Shown piece after piece: positions 1 through 10,529 of a stretch of 58,337 nt of DNA. Each line of letters begins with the position of its first letter. Position 1 is the first letter of the stretch. The notes under the pieces were generated by a model. The model was not told the origin of the DNA. It saw only the letters and a list, made by a program, of their open reading frames with translations, and made no database searches. Both the position numbers and the translations under genes were made by a program. This DNA comes from Welwitschia mirabilis. Taxonomy: Eukaryota; Gnetophyta; Gnetopsida; Welwitschiales. The stretch lies in the NCBI GenBank assembly GCA_051453625.1, contig JBOZIK010000001.1:178846672-178905008 (forward strand). Reading direction: 5' to 3'.

Positions 1-430
1 ACTTGCTATGCAAATTTGATTATAGCCACTATACCCATCAAGAAAATAATAATAGGCATGACCTTGGATTCTATCAAGAAATTGATCAAGAAAGGTTAAA
101 GATCAATGATTCTTTTTGGTAACCTCATTAAGTTTTCTAAAGTTGATGCACATTCTCCATTTTCCTTCTTTCTTTGGAATAACTATTAAAGGGCTAATCC
201 ACTCACTATCAGCTATGGAATAAATAATTTTAGCATCCATAAGTTTAATGATTTCATCTTTGACAATTTCTTTAAGGGATGGATTTAGTCTTCTTTAGGG
301 TTGCCTAACAGGTTTGGCATTAACTTAAAGATATATTTTATGTTAAACTATAGAAAGAGGAATGGCATCTAAGTCCTTATGTGTCTAAGCAAAGGCATTT
401 TTCTTTGATTCTAAAAGTGAGATCAAATCT
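1..430 (-). pseudogene. A reverse transcriptase, N-terminal fragment
   Basis: Minus-strand translation shows the start of a gypsy RT: a segment like IxDSEWISPLIVIPKKEGKW followed by a RMCINFRKLNEV-like stretch at about 120-230. This is the fingers region that contacts template and primer. The catalytic (Y/F)xDD motif lies beyond the window edge or in the first bases. Stops and frame changes interrupt it. RT copies the element RNA into DNA in cytoplasmic particles. Confidence 0.75.
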
Positions 431-438
431 GATTCTTA

Positions 439-760
439 TTAAGGAGTGAGAATGTCACTGATTATTAGAGGTCTTGTTTGGTTTTCAGATAGGAATATGT
501 ATTTTAGACCTTGAGGGAGTTTCTTAAGCTCATGAGTAGTATGTTGGACCATCGTCCCATCTGTTGTTGGGATGACAGATAGGGAACGACACTCTTCAAA
601 AACTTTTTCTATCAAGTAAAGATGTTGGATTTCTTCCTCATCTTCTAAAACTTCATCGTCAGATTTAAGACAATCTATTTTAGTTGGATTATTATACAAA
701 GTTGGCTCATGTAGCGTAATTAATCTCTCTTCTATGGGTTGGTGTTATAAAGATGAAGTT
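439..760 (-). pseudogene. A pol linker between protease and RT
   Basis: The minus strand encodes an 86-residue open stretch ending LPQGLKYIFLSENQTRPLII. It matches the conserved LPxxLKYAFLGxxxTxPVII signature just upstream of RT in plant Athila/Tat-type gypsy polyproteins. An acidic run (DDEVLEDEEE) precedes it, as is usual in this linker. It lies in order between PR (871-1311) and RT (1-430) and is separated from them by stops. Confidence 0.7.
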
Positions 761-870
761 AGTCTCAAGTCATCTTCAATGTTGAAATTAGTTCCTGTGT
801 CTTTCTCAGCAGCATCAAAGACTCTAATAGTAATTTCTTTCTTGTTAAAGTGGTATCTTATCATTCCTGA

Positions 871-1311
871 TCAAGTGTCAATGATACAATGGGCTGTAGC
901 ATAAAATGCTCTTTTTAGAAGTAGTGGATATCCTTCATCATGCTCTATTTCAATTATAACAACATCAATGGAATAAAAAGCTTCCTTAATTTGGATAAAT
1001 AGATCTTTGATGATTTCTAAAAATTTCTTGATTGAGGTGTCAGATAGCTCTAGGATGATAGGTGTAGGTTTAACTCTGCTTTCTAGCCTAAGTCTTTTAC
1101 ATATATGAAGAGGAATGATGTTTACACTTGTACCTATATCAATCAAAGCCTTCTTAATTATTTTGTTTTCCTCTAAGGTAACACTAATAATTGTAGCCCT
1201 AGGATATTTGAATTTAGGACTTTTTTTTATTACTAAGTTGGAAAGAGGTTGGGTGAGAAAAACTTTACTAGGATGATACATTTTTGATTTCTTCTCACTA
1301 AGTTCTTTCAT
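871..1311 (-). pseudogene. A retropepsin-like aspartic protease
   Basis: The 146-residue open frame contains ALIDIGTSVNIIP with the catalytic Asp at about residue 58. This is the D-[LIT]-G-[AST]-S signature of plant gypsy proteases, followed by LHICKRLRLE and a C-terminal segment (about 119-140) where the usual PxILGRPFL has become PLLLKRAF. In a live element it would cleave the Gag-Pol polyprotein. The active-site triad is still readable here, but frames on both sides are broken. Confidence 0.8.
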
Positions 1312-1639
1312 AACTTAGAATATTTGGGGTTTTTTCACAAGAGTTTCCAAAAGGAAAGGTTGATGTTGACTTCTTGCATTAAGGCTTTTAGTGTTCATCA
1401 AATATGGGATTCATGTTCAATCTATTAAGTTAAGGAGTAGATGGTTTATTCCCTTTATTTTTTTTTGAATTATATTTGGTGAAGGCTTTAGCAGATGATG
1501 TGGAAGGAAGTTATAAGAGTCTAAGATTTCTACATCATCTTCCTCAATTGGTTTTTTTTATTTAGAAGTTGAAATCTCATGGGTAGGAGGTGTTATATCT
1601 TTTCCACTTCTTATTACAATTTTTAAATCTCTCCTAAAT

Positions 1640-2907
1640 TTGTTTGGATTGGGCATTGTTTGAGAGGTAAGGGATCCTTGTGGTCTTTGGTTAGCAAGCA
1701 TTATTTGTTAAAGGACATTCACTAGGTTCTCAATGTTTCTATTGGTTTTCTCTTGTACTTTTCTCATTTCCTCCATGGATTCTCTAAGGAGATCATTCAG
1801 ATTTTGTTGAGAACTTGGTTGGAAATTGGGATTTTTAAATCTGTTCTCAAATGATTTCCATTGAGGTTGCCTACTTGGTCTTTGTTGAAATGGTAATTGG
1901 TTTTTAAAGTTAAAGGTTATTTGATAGAAGGCACACACTTTCTCAAATATTCTTTCTTTGTAAGTTGGTAACAAGGGATATTTTTGTTGTATGAGAATAA
2001 TCTTCATAAAGTTTACAATTAGAATTTGAGGGTTTATTTCTAATAAATTTTGTGTTAACTATAGTTTGAGTATATTTCTCTAAAGTAGTAGTAAAATCTT
2101 TCATCAAATTAGTTGAATCTTCCCTTTCTTCTTCCTTGTCATGTTTTACCTTTTTTAGATCTTTCAAAATTTGTCATATAATATGGTTTTCTTTAGTGGG
2201 CTTAGGCTAAGTTTGAATTATTTCCACTAAATTCTCTAGCACACTCCAAGCATCATTTAGGATTAAGTTCAATAAGTTACCTCCATAAGAAAAGTCTACA
2301 AGTTGTTTTGTTAAAGCATTCAATCCACTATAAAAATAATCTACTATCTCTTCATTATAAAATTCATCAATAGGGTTGGAATGGCTAGCAATTATAAAAC
2401 ATTTATAAGTAGTTGTATAAAATTCATGAGGTTGTTGTTAGAAGTTGGTTACTTTTCTTCTTTTCTTCCTCATAGTACTTTCACTCAAAAATATTTTAAT
2501 GAACACTTCTTGCACTTGACTCCAAGATTTAAGACTTTTATGTGGGATGGTTTTGAGCCAAATTTTGCCCTCCCTCTAAGGGTAACTAGAAAAATAATCA
2601 TGTATGTATAATCACTAATGCATTTTTTTCCATTTCCTGATGTAAGCACAAGTTGCTCTTTGTCAGCTAGATATTGAAAAGGATCTTCATCTGGTTCCTT
2701 CAAAAAAGTTAGATACGCACTTAAATTTCTTAATTCTACATCATCTCTAGGAGGTAAATTAAAAGGATTTTGAATTTTACATTTCCTATTAGCAATCGAA
2801 TTCCTAAGCATAACATTTGAATTCGAAGAAAAAGTTCCTATTACGATTGGAGCATTAAAAGAAGTTACTTGCTTTTACTTTTATGATGCTTTCGAAATAT
2901 TCGACAT
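1640..2907 (-). pseudogene. A gag polyprotein remnant
   Basis: The likely start is the ATG at 2907-2905 (MSNISKAS, then a stop). The frame continues through 2811-2485 with PFNLPPRDDVELRNL and SAYLTFLKEPDEDPFQYL, a capsid-like N-terminal part. Later segments (2167-1943 and 2007-1708) hold a charged stretch and a degraded knuckle-like CKLYEDYSH. Many stops break the frame. Gag would form the particle and bind RNA. About 680 bases of leader separate it from the PBS. Confidence 0.65.
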
Positions 2908-3584
2908 TTTTGAAAAAATAATACGATTGCCTTCTCTACTATAATTTTATTTTGCAAAATATGATTCTGAAACAATAAAAGTAGAAAAATCTTCTTCTTC
3001 AATTCTGAGAATTTGTGTACCTGGGGTGTGTGTACCTAGATTAAGTTTAAAGTCAAATAATCCTTTTTTAATATTTTCTTTAATCAAGTTTCATTCTTTC
3101 TCATATTTCGTCTTCTTACCAGTATTCACCATGTCCCTGCATGCTCAAACAACTAACAGAATGAAAAAATCAAAAACAATAGACCATCATCTATCTAGTC
3201 ATGAGGATGACAGGCAGAATGATGATCATAGTAAATAAAAAATCTGAAATTATAGAAACCTAGAAAAATGTAGGCTCTTATCTAGGTTTATCGTGTGGAC
3301 AACAAGAAGGATGACAGAAGATTTATTTTATGGAAAAGAAAATTCAAAAAATGCAAAATGCAAAAAAATTTTTAGACTATCGTCCTCTTAGGTCATGGAG
3401 ACAATAGAAAAGATGACAATTATTTTAAAGAAAAACATAGAAAGACTACAGAAAATTGAGTTGCAAAAATAAACCTGCTTTAGCTAAGCTAGAAAAATAT
3501 AATACCAATCCAAATAAATAACCTAAACAGAAGATTTAAGATACTTATCTGGTTAGTGACAATCCTCTTAGCTCCTTGCGGCCT
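2908..3584 (-). other. A untranslated leader between PBS and gag
   Basis: There is no coding signal here. The stretch holds several short repeats of the type ATCGTC...GGATGACA (about 3190-3420); related words recur in A's LTR near 4800-5080. Packaging and dimerisation signals would be expected in such a leader, but none can be assigned by eye. Confidence 0.45.
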
Positions 3585-3602
3585 TCCCCAGTAATGGTGC
3601 AA
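3585..3602 (-). promoter_or_regulatory. A primer-binding site, tRNA-Asp type
   Basis: On the minus strand the bases read TTGCACCATTACTGGGGA. Compared with the tRNA-Asp type PBS of plant gypsy elements (TGGCGCCGTTGCCGGGGA) there are five mismatches, four of them transitions. It sits 6 bases from the proposed LTR end, the expected place for the minus-strand DNA primer. Confidence 0.7.
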
Positions 3603-3960
3603 AAATATTGTAGTGTGAATTTATGTAATCTAGAAATCCTTTAGGTAAACCTATAAATCATGTAAATTATAGAAAATACACTATAGTATAGATGGGAGTT
3701 CACCCAAATGTCATAATTCAACAAAGGCACTAGGCTTAGAGTTAGAGAATTAATTTTGCTAAGGTATTTTTAGTTTTTTCATCTTTATAAAAAATTTAAA
3801 AAATAACATAAGTAAATGCAATGCTAAATATAAATGAAATGCAAGTGAATGAAAATGGAAATGCAAATGAAAAAGGGGATGGAAATAGATCCTCCTTAGA
3901 TCCTAATCTTTCTATCATAAAGACTACTTCTCTATAACTTATATGAAGTAAGAAGAGTGT

Positions 3961-4318
3961 CTACTAGTTCTTAATTAATATAAACTATGAGATCTATCCA
4001 AGTAGAANNNNNNNNNNNNNNNNNNNNNNNNNNNNNNNNNNNNNNNNNNNNNNNNNNNNNNNNNNNNNNNNNNNNNNNNNNNNNNNNNNNNNNNNNNNNN
4101 NNNNNNNNNNNNNNNNNNNNNNNNNNNNNNNNNNNNNNNNNNNNNNNNNNNNNNNNNNNNNNNNNNNNNNNNNNNNNNNNNNNNNNNNNNNNNNNNNNNN
4201 NNNNNNNNNNNNNNNNNNNNNNNNNNNNNNNNNNNNNNNNNNNNNNNNNNNNNNNNNNNNNAAAAGTATACCTACTAGTTCTTAATTAATATAAACTATG
4301 AGATCTATCCAAGTAGAA
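3961..4318. other. Assembly gap (254 N) with duplicated flanks
   Basis: The N run is 4008-4261. The 47 bases just left (3961-4007) recur without change at 4272-4318. This fits two contig ends that overlap but were not merged, so the tandem copy is probably an artefact and the true LTR is shorter. Confidence 0.8.
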
Positions 4319-4674
4319 CTTAAAATGCAATATGAAAAATAATAAGAAAGCAATACAAATTTACTACTAATCAAGGTTAACTTTAACAAAGATTGCCCTT
4401 ATGATCTAAATAAATCAAAGCTTATCACTAACTATGACTAACTTAAACCATAAGGAACATGCACAATATTGAAATGAGAGAGGAAATTGTATTAATCCAA
4501 ATGGAAATCAAAACAACATCAAGTTACAAATTAGAGCAATAGCACCTCAATGAAAGAGATATAACTTGACACCAAGAAGACTCCTTTCTGTAGCATAGGA
4601 TGGACCTCTTGACCTTTAATCCTCCATCACAAGTATCAGATACAAAAGATGGGGTGGGAATAAAGGAGGAGAAT

Positions 4675-4685
4675 GGTATTTATAG
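4675..4685 (-). promoter_or_regulatory. Candidate TATA box of A LTR
   Basis: CTATAAATACC on the minus strand, inside the LTR and upstream of PBS and gag. Its position fits an LTR promoter, but there is no second LTR to compare with. Confidence 0.4.
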
Positions 4686-5294
4686 TTTTTTAATTAAGGA
4701 ATTTAGAGGTAAAACCCTAAAGATGAGAAATAGAAACCCTAGTGACCCACATGGGTTATTTGATCCTATTTACAATGACATTTATTGTAGTAGTGTAAAA
4801 ACAATTATCGTCCTTTTTGTCATCTACACGATAGAGGGGATGATATTGCCTTAATGGCTTGGGTAGTGTTCCACGTGCTACCGTCGGCCTCATGGATTAC
4901 CTGTGCATAGTCCTGATGCCATCGTTCTGTCTATTATCCAGACAACTATGCGAATAATGCCCTATCATCATGTTCTCCATGTGCTGCTATCAATGCCACA
5001 GGTTCTATCCACATTAGTAGTCTTGTCATCCTAGTTGTCATGAAGATGACTATGGGAATAATGTCTTCCTTTGCTATTTTCTCTAAGGTAAATTGGTCTT
5101 TGAATCAAAAATTCCTTCTCCCAATTATATAGTATTAGAACAAGCCTAAGAAATTGCCAAAAATGCTAAGTATCACATGTTTTGCTAATCATCCTATTAA
5201 ATCTTCATAGTCATTAGTATTGCATCAAAACCTATATGAATGTCTTTCAAAAGTACTCAAAATAAATGATCAAATTCCCAAAATTGGCATCACA

Positions 5295-5713
5295 ATAACT
5301 TGAAAAAGTAATATTACTTCTATCTCACTCTTGTTTATATAGCTGAACATAAGCTAGGATAGTTTTATTACTTAGAAATACATATTGATCAGCAGGTTGC
5401 TTAATTTTAATTATGTTTTATTTATTTCTCTATTTCCCTTGATGTATTATATGTATATAGTATTTTGATTTTAATAAATAACTTGACTAGTTCAATTAAC
5501 TTCATCACAAGATTGTTGTGATGATGAATTTTGAACTAAATGGTTAAGTTATAACTAATTATTTAGTAAGCCTTTGTCTATTTTTATTTTAATGATGTGT
5601 GCTTAGTTTAGATTAATAGTAGTATAATTTCTATACCTTTTCAGATTATTTATAGTTTCTAGTAATATTTTGTGATACTTTTTATATTTATTTATAACAT
5701 AAGCCGTCCATCA
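5295..5713 (+). repeat. C 5' LTR, 3' part only
   Basis: From about 5298 this matches 18559-18979 over some 420 bases with scattered, mostly transition-type differences (for example both carry acttgaaaaagtaatattac and later aataaataac). The end CATCA at 5709-5713 matches the 3' LTR end. The missing first half of the LTR is explained by insertion of A at this point. Bases 5295-5299 (ATAAC) would be A's TSD, which cannot be tested because A's other end is off-window. Confidence 0.75.
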
Positions 5714-5716
5714 TTT

Positions 5717-5734
5717 TAGCACTGAAAGGAGGAT
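5717..5734 (+). promoter_or_regulatory. C primer-binding site, possible
   Basis: Three bases after the LTR end, TAGCACTG matches the first eight bases of the tRNA-Asp PBS (TGGCGCCG) with transitions only. The second half does not match well, so this is a weak call based on position and the eight-base start. Confidence 0.35.
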
Positions 5735-5929
5735 CATTCTAAAGCCAATTAGTGATAATGACGTAAAGTGTTAGATTATATTTACTAATTAATGTTAAAC
5801 TAATTCCTCTAGTGTAGTTCAAATTTGTTAAACATTGTGTGCAGATGAGTTTGAGCTATGCAGGTGAAAGATGTGGACCAAAATGCACAAAAGAAACTGT
5901 TTAGTTATGTTTACCTCTAGTGGGAATCG

Positions 5930-6195
5930 ATTAGATCCTAGAGGGGTCGATCACACCTGAAGTAGACAATAGAAGTGAACTGAACTCAGAGGGGTTGACT
6001 AGATATTCATGGGGTCAACTAAATTTGAGGAGCTAACAGTCAAGTCCTAGACTGAAAGGAAAGGGGTCAACCAAATTTTCATGGGATCAACCAAACCTGA
6101 AAAGCTGACAAAGTTTATAGTTTCAAACCGAGAGATAAGAGGTTAACTAGACCCAGGATGGGGTCAACTGAGTTCCTATGGAGTCGACTAGATGG
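5930..6195 (+). repeat. GTCGAC-like word array in F
   Basis: About eight copies of a GGGTCGACTAGA-like word occur, for example at 5949, 5992, 6021, 6064, 6086, 6161 and 6181. Most have CG changed to TG or CA; GTCGAC is intact near 6183. The words are irregularly spaced in the U3 part of the LTR, upstream of the TATA box. Confidence 0.6.
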
Positions 6196-6318
6196 TATGG
6201 AAAAGTAAATCTTATAGATGTTATGTATCCATTACCTAGCTATTATCTAGCCATTTTCTAGCTATTTACAGCCATTGAAGGTGCAATTCAATTGTATAAA
6301 ATCCTAGTAACCCTCCAT

Positions 6319-6326
6319 TATAAATA
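6319..6326 (+). promoter_or_regulatory. TATA box of F LTR
   Basis: TATAAATA lies about 550 bases after the LTR start. This is a normal U3 length for a copia LTR and supports the plus orientation of F. Confidence 0.45.
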
Positions 6327-6558
6327 CTTAGGTAAGAGATGACCTAGAGATCTTTTTGGCACATTTTCAAATCAGTATATTCATTGTGGATCTGAAATAT
6401 CAAGTAGCATACTGTATTGGAATATCTTTTGTACTGATTCATGTCTTATTGAGGAGATCTATTATTGGATTAGGACATCATTCAGAATCATATCTAAGAA
6501 CCTCATCACTGTATTCATTTGAAGAAGGTCTCCATTCTATGTACTGATACTAAACAAG

Positions 6559-6570
6559 TGATATCAGAGC
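6559..6570 (+). promoter_or_regulatory. Copia-type PBS word (tRNA-Met)
   Basis: TGATATCAGAGC differs by one transition from the initiator tRNA-Met PBS TGGTATCAGAGC of plant copia elements. It follows ...TAAACA with a two-base spacer, exactly where a PBS should follow an LTR end. Confidence 0.55.
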
Positions 6571-6588
6571 TACGAAGGCTTTATTGCA

Positions 6589-6631
6589 NNNNNNNNNNNN
6601 NNNNNNNNNNNNNNNNNNNNNNNNNNNNNNN
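6589..6631. other. Assembly gap, 43 N
   Basis: N run just after the PBS-like word in F. The flanks are not duplicated. The size of the missing sequence is unknown, so internal copia sequence could be lost here. Confidence 0.9.
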
Positions 6632-6808
6632 GTCCGTTGTTAAAGTTGAGACTTAACCTATAAAAGTCCACTTGTAAGGGTTAATAGGTGAGCCTAGCAA
6701 AACTTATGAAGTAACAGAGATCCGAGATCAAGATTGGGAGAAGCTAATCATCGAGAGTAGAGTAGGGGAGTTCCTAAACCACTATAAATCCTATGTGTAT
6801 TCAAACTA

Positions 6809-7016
6809 GTAGTTTCTATTTTATGGTTTACATTCTGTTTTTATTTATTCTTTGTATGCATGNNNNNNNNNNNNNNNNNNNNNNNNNNNNNNNNNNNNNN
6901 NNNNNNNNNNNNNNNNNNNNNNNNNNNNNNNNNNNNNNNNNNNNNNNNNNNNNNNNNNNNNNGTAGTTTCTATTTTATGGTTTACATTCTGTTTTTATTT
7001 ATTCTTTGTATGCATG
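6809..7016. other. Assembly gap (100 N) with duplicated flanks
   Basis: Exactly 100 N (6863-6962), a common placeholder size. The 54 bases at 6809-6862 recur at 6963-7016 without change. The most likely cause is overlapping contig ends, not a tandem repeat. Confidence 0.85.
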
Positions 7017-7559
7017 ATATTGATTTTATTATTTATTTATATGCAATCTATGATTAGATTTTATTAAATTATTTTAAGCTTAAAGTTTTTTGTAAAGAAG
7101 CTATTCACCTCCCCCCTCCTCCACCTCTAGGGTTCTCAATCCTATCACAAAGTACCATGTAATAAGAGAGTTAAGGAAGATGGTGAGATGAAAAAGGTAG
7201 GTACATTAGAAACCCATAGAAATATGGTTTAAATAAATACATTGAAGATATTATTAAATTGAAAATCAAAGAAGATGATTTTATGGAAGATGATGTAACT
7301 TTAAAAAGGATGGTAAGAGACCAAATCTTTCCTCAATTAATGAGTAAATTCAAGAAATGAAGGCATAGCATTCTAGCATTACCTAGATCATCAAGAGAAT
7401 CTACTCAAAAAGTCTAAGATAAAAATCCTGAAAAACAAGTAATAACAGGGTGTTATTAGGAAGATTATGGAGATTCAAGATCTTTGAATCATGATACCCA
7501 CTAGGTAAATAATTTGAGTTCTATCAACTCTATAACCCTATAGTAGCAAGACAAAATAA

Positions 7560-8420
7560 GAAATATAAATACTACTACAATATACAATTTTGAAGGAAAA
7601 AACTTAGAAGAACCTTTATTACACCTAATCTTATTTAATGCTTTTTGCAAAGCTAATTATCTTGACATAGAATCTGACTATCTCAAATATTTTCCTTTTT
7701 CTCTAAAAGGGTATGCTCAATTATGGTATCATAGGAGTCCTAACCATACTTTTAGCTCATGGGGAATCCTTAAAAATTCTTTCCTAGCTAAATTTCAATC
7801 CAGGAGAATGGTTGAAGATTTAAGATAACAAATCTTGAATATTAAATAAAGAGATAATTAAAGGTTTGATGAGTACATGAATAGGTATAACATATTGCTA
7901 GCTAGATGTTCTAACGATGGAATCATATCTAGGGAACAAGTCAGAGCCTTACTTAGAGGATTATAGAGTCAAATGTTAAAGGAATTAGATTTGTTATGTA
8001 CAGAAATCATTAAAACTAACAATGTTTAAGAAGTGGAAGAAGCCATTATGCAATTCTACACTATGAGTTAAGGATGGGATCAAGAAAATAAGAAGAAGAA
8101 GAAAATAAATAAAGTATGAATCCCATCACCAGATGGTGGTATATATAGCTCAAAACATATTAGTCTTAAGGAAGAATTAGCTAAAAAAGTAATGAATAGT
8201 ATGGTAGAAAATTTTAATAGGTTAGCTATATAACATTTTAAAGAGGAAGAAGGACTTACATGTGAATACTATGAAGAAGATAATCACAATGAGATAGAAT
8301 TCCCTTGGATGCAAGAATTTGTTTAATGGTTAGATATCAATAGGTTGAATTTTAATTCTAGCAATCAACCTCAAACTAGGAATAAACCATATCCTTATCA
8401 AAGTAAAAAATGGGAATAAA
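7560..8420 (+). pseudogene. C gag remnant
   Basis: Plus-strand frames show a gypsy gag capsid: FSFFSKRVCSIM near 7685, FSSWGILKNSFLAKFQSRRM near 7760-7810, then RFDEYMNRYNILLARC (about 7865-7910) and REQVRALLRGL near 7940. A degraded zinc knuckle CEYYEEDNHNEIEF (about 8266-8305) has lost key cysteines. Many TAG/TAA stops sit where Gln codons are expected. The leader and any true gag start lie upstream, next to insertion F. Confidence 0.7.
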
Positions 8421-8929
8421 AAGTATAAAGACCTTTACAAAGGTATGTGAACTCAAAGAGGCATGAGCAAATGATTATTAAAGAAATTAAAAAAATAGAG
8501 ACTTAAAATACCAAAGAGAAAAATTAGAAATAGAAAATAAAAAAGGAAAAATCCCTGCTCAATCCCAACTAAAACCTAGAGAGGTGACAAGTAAAGTAGT
8601 AACTGCTAGATCTAGAAAGTAGAAAGTGACATATGAATTGCAGGGAAAAAATGAGAATCAAAATAACTCCCTAGATAAAGGAGAGGAAGAAGTTAAAAGA
8701 AAAACTATAAATGATACTTTATTAGATTCTTTACACTTTCCTATGAGAATCAAATAAATAGAACATCCAAAAGTTGAAAAAGATATAGAATACTTAACTA
8801 GAATATTAAAAGATACGAAGATAATAATACCTTTCTTAAAAGAATTAAAATATGTACCTATGTATTAGAAAAAAATGAAGATGATGTGCAAGAAAAATAA
8901 ATTGAAATGATAAGGAAAGACCACATTTC

Positions 8930-9290
8930 TTGGGCTTCCACACAAGTTCTTCAAAATAGATAACACGAAAAGTATAGTGATCTTGGAACACCTATGATTG
9001 ATGTGAAAATAGAGGGAAAACTAAATGTTAAAGCACTTGTATATCTTAAAGCAAGTATTAATGTAATGGTCTAAGGAATTTATGAGGAATTAGGAAAACT
9101 AGATTTAATACCTTATCAAAGAAAAGTTTACCTAGAAAATGGCTTAGCAATTATTCTAGAAGGAATTTTAAAGAACACATCTATAGAGTTACAAGGTTTT
9201 ATTTATTTAATAGACTCACTAGTTATGAAATCTCAAGGAGATACCCATGTAGTAATTCTTGGAAGACTGTGAATGGCTACTACAAATGAT
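8930..9290 (+). pseudogene. C aspartic protease remnant
   Basis: The segment at about 8990-9075 reads GTPMIDVKIEGKLNVKALVY then LKASINVM. This is the ALVDLGASINVM active site of plant gypsy proteases with the catalytic Asp changed to Tyr and Gly to Lys, so it cannot be active. A downstream VVILGRL (about 9250-9272) corresponds to the conserved ILGRPFL. Confidence 0.7.
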
Positions 9291-9559
9291 ATTATCTACT
9301 CTAGAAGAGGGTTAATGGAAATTAGTCTTAGAGATCTTAAAAAAGAAATTAAACTTTCTAATGCAGCATTCATTGAAGAAATGGTATAGAACACCAAGCC
9401 AAGAACGAACACAATTTTAACTTAAGAAGTTAATCTAATGTTAAATAAATAAAATGAGGAGAAGTATGAGGAAGAAGATCTAGCAATCAAAGAAATAGAA
9501 AGAGCTCATCTTAAGAAAGGAATAGAGTATACTGAGGTAGTTATTAATAAATAGTTGTT

Positions 9560-10470
9560 TAACTCCTCCTCAAAAGAGAAGAATTAAAAAAATGTTAATC
9601 AAAATAAAAGGAGTTTTTTCTTGGAATTATACAATATCAAAGGAATAGATTTAAAAAATTCATCAACATGGAATCTACTTAGATACTTCTATTAAACCAA
9701 GTCAGCAATCAAAGATAAGGTGTAACTCACATATGTAGGAGGTAATTAAATAAGAAATTTCTAAACTCTTAGAGGTAGGATTTATTTATCCCACATCTAG
9801 TTTAGAGTGGTTAGCTCTATAACAGTAGTACCAAAGAAATAAAATAAATTAAAAGTCTATATATATTTTAGAATGCTAAATACAAGAACCTATAAAGATC
9901 ATTTTACTATTCTATTTATTGATCAAGTTTTAAAAAGAGTATCTGGACATAATACTACAGCTTCCTAGATGGGTGTAGCTGTTACAATTAAGTACGTATA
10001 GCCTTAGAGGACCAAGTCAAAATAACTTTCACTTGTCATTGGGGTACTCATGCTTATAATGTACTTTCATTTGGACTATGTAATGTTCCCACTACTTTTT
10101 AGAGATTAGTGAATAGTATCTTTAAAGACATGATAAGAAGATCAATCAAAGTGCTTATGGATGATTTTTCAACATTTAGAAAAGATTTTGAAGAGTCACT
10201 TAAAAGATTAGAAAAAGTTTTGAAAATATGTAAAGAAAAATGCCTTAGACTTAGTTGGTCAAGTCATCTTATGATGAAAAAAGGCATAGTGTTAGAACAC
10301 AGAATTTCTAAGAATGGAATTGAAACTGAAAAATAGAAAATCAAAGATATTAAAGATATTCCACCATTAGTTAAACTAGAAGAGTTAAGATCTTTTCTAG
10401 CAAGTGTTGGATATTATAGGATATTCATATCCAACTCCAGTAAAATTGCTAAACCTTTGAGTAATTTCCT
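9560..10470 (+). pseudogene. C reverse transcriptase remnant
   Basis: In order: a VPKK segment with YIYFRMLNTRTYKDHF (about 9825-9905), the FTCHWGTHAYNVLSFGLCNV region (about 10027-10087) and VLMDDF at about 10151-10168, with both catalytic Asp residues intact. The open stretch 10109-10336 is the largest intact piece. It ends with the connection segment ELRSFLASVGYYR (about 10384-10422). Stops and frameshifts break it several times. Confidence 0.85.
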
Positions 10471-10529
10471 ATAAAAATATGTAGAATATGATTGTACTGA
10501 CAAGTGTTAGAATGCCTACTATATGTTAA

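Larger units (their letters stand above)
1..5294 (-). mobile_element. Element A: Ty3/gypsy retrotransposon, 5' half
   Basis: On the minus strand, reading from high to low coordinates, there is an LTR, a tRNA-Asp type primer site, gag, an aspartic protease and the start of reverse transcriptase. RT runs off the left edge of the window, so RNase H, integrase and the 3' LTR are not visible. The domain order and the plant-specific PR-RT linker fit the Athila/Tat branch of Ty3/gypsy. All frames carry stops, so the copy is dead. Its LTR ends where the left copy of C's LTR repeat starts, so A probably jumped into C. Confidence 0.8.
3609..5294 (-). repeat. A 5' LTR
   Basis: Read on the plus strand the segment starts TGTAGTG and ends CATCACA, an imperfect terminal inverted repeat. 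One side abuts the PBS; the other abuts the C LTR fragment. The length, about 1.7 kb including a 254-base N gap, is usual for Athila-like LTRs. The partner LTR is outside the window, so the right boundary rests on the termini and the break in the C repeat. The 4850-5060 stretch is visibly richer in G+C than its surroundings. Confidence 0.6.
5769..7147 (+). repeat. F: Ty1/copia LTR-derived insertion
   Basis: The segment starts TGTTAG and ends ATCCTATCA. The flanking five bases are TAAAG (5764-5768) and CAAAG (7148-7152), a TSD with one transition. It contains a TATA box (6319-6326), a GTCGAC-like array, and a C-rich end like that of copia LTRs (7110-7147). A copia PBS-like word lies inside at 6559-6570, just after ...TAAACA. 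It is therefore either one solo LTR or a 5' LTR (5769-6556) plus PBS joined to another LTR tail across a gap. Confidence 0.55.
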
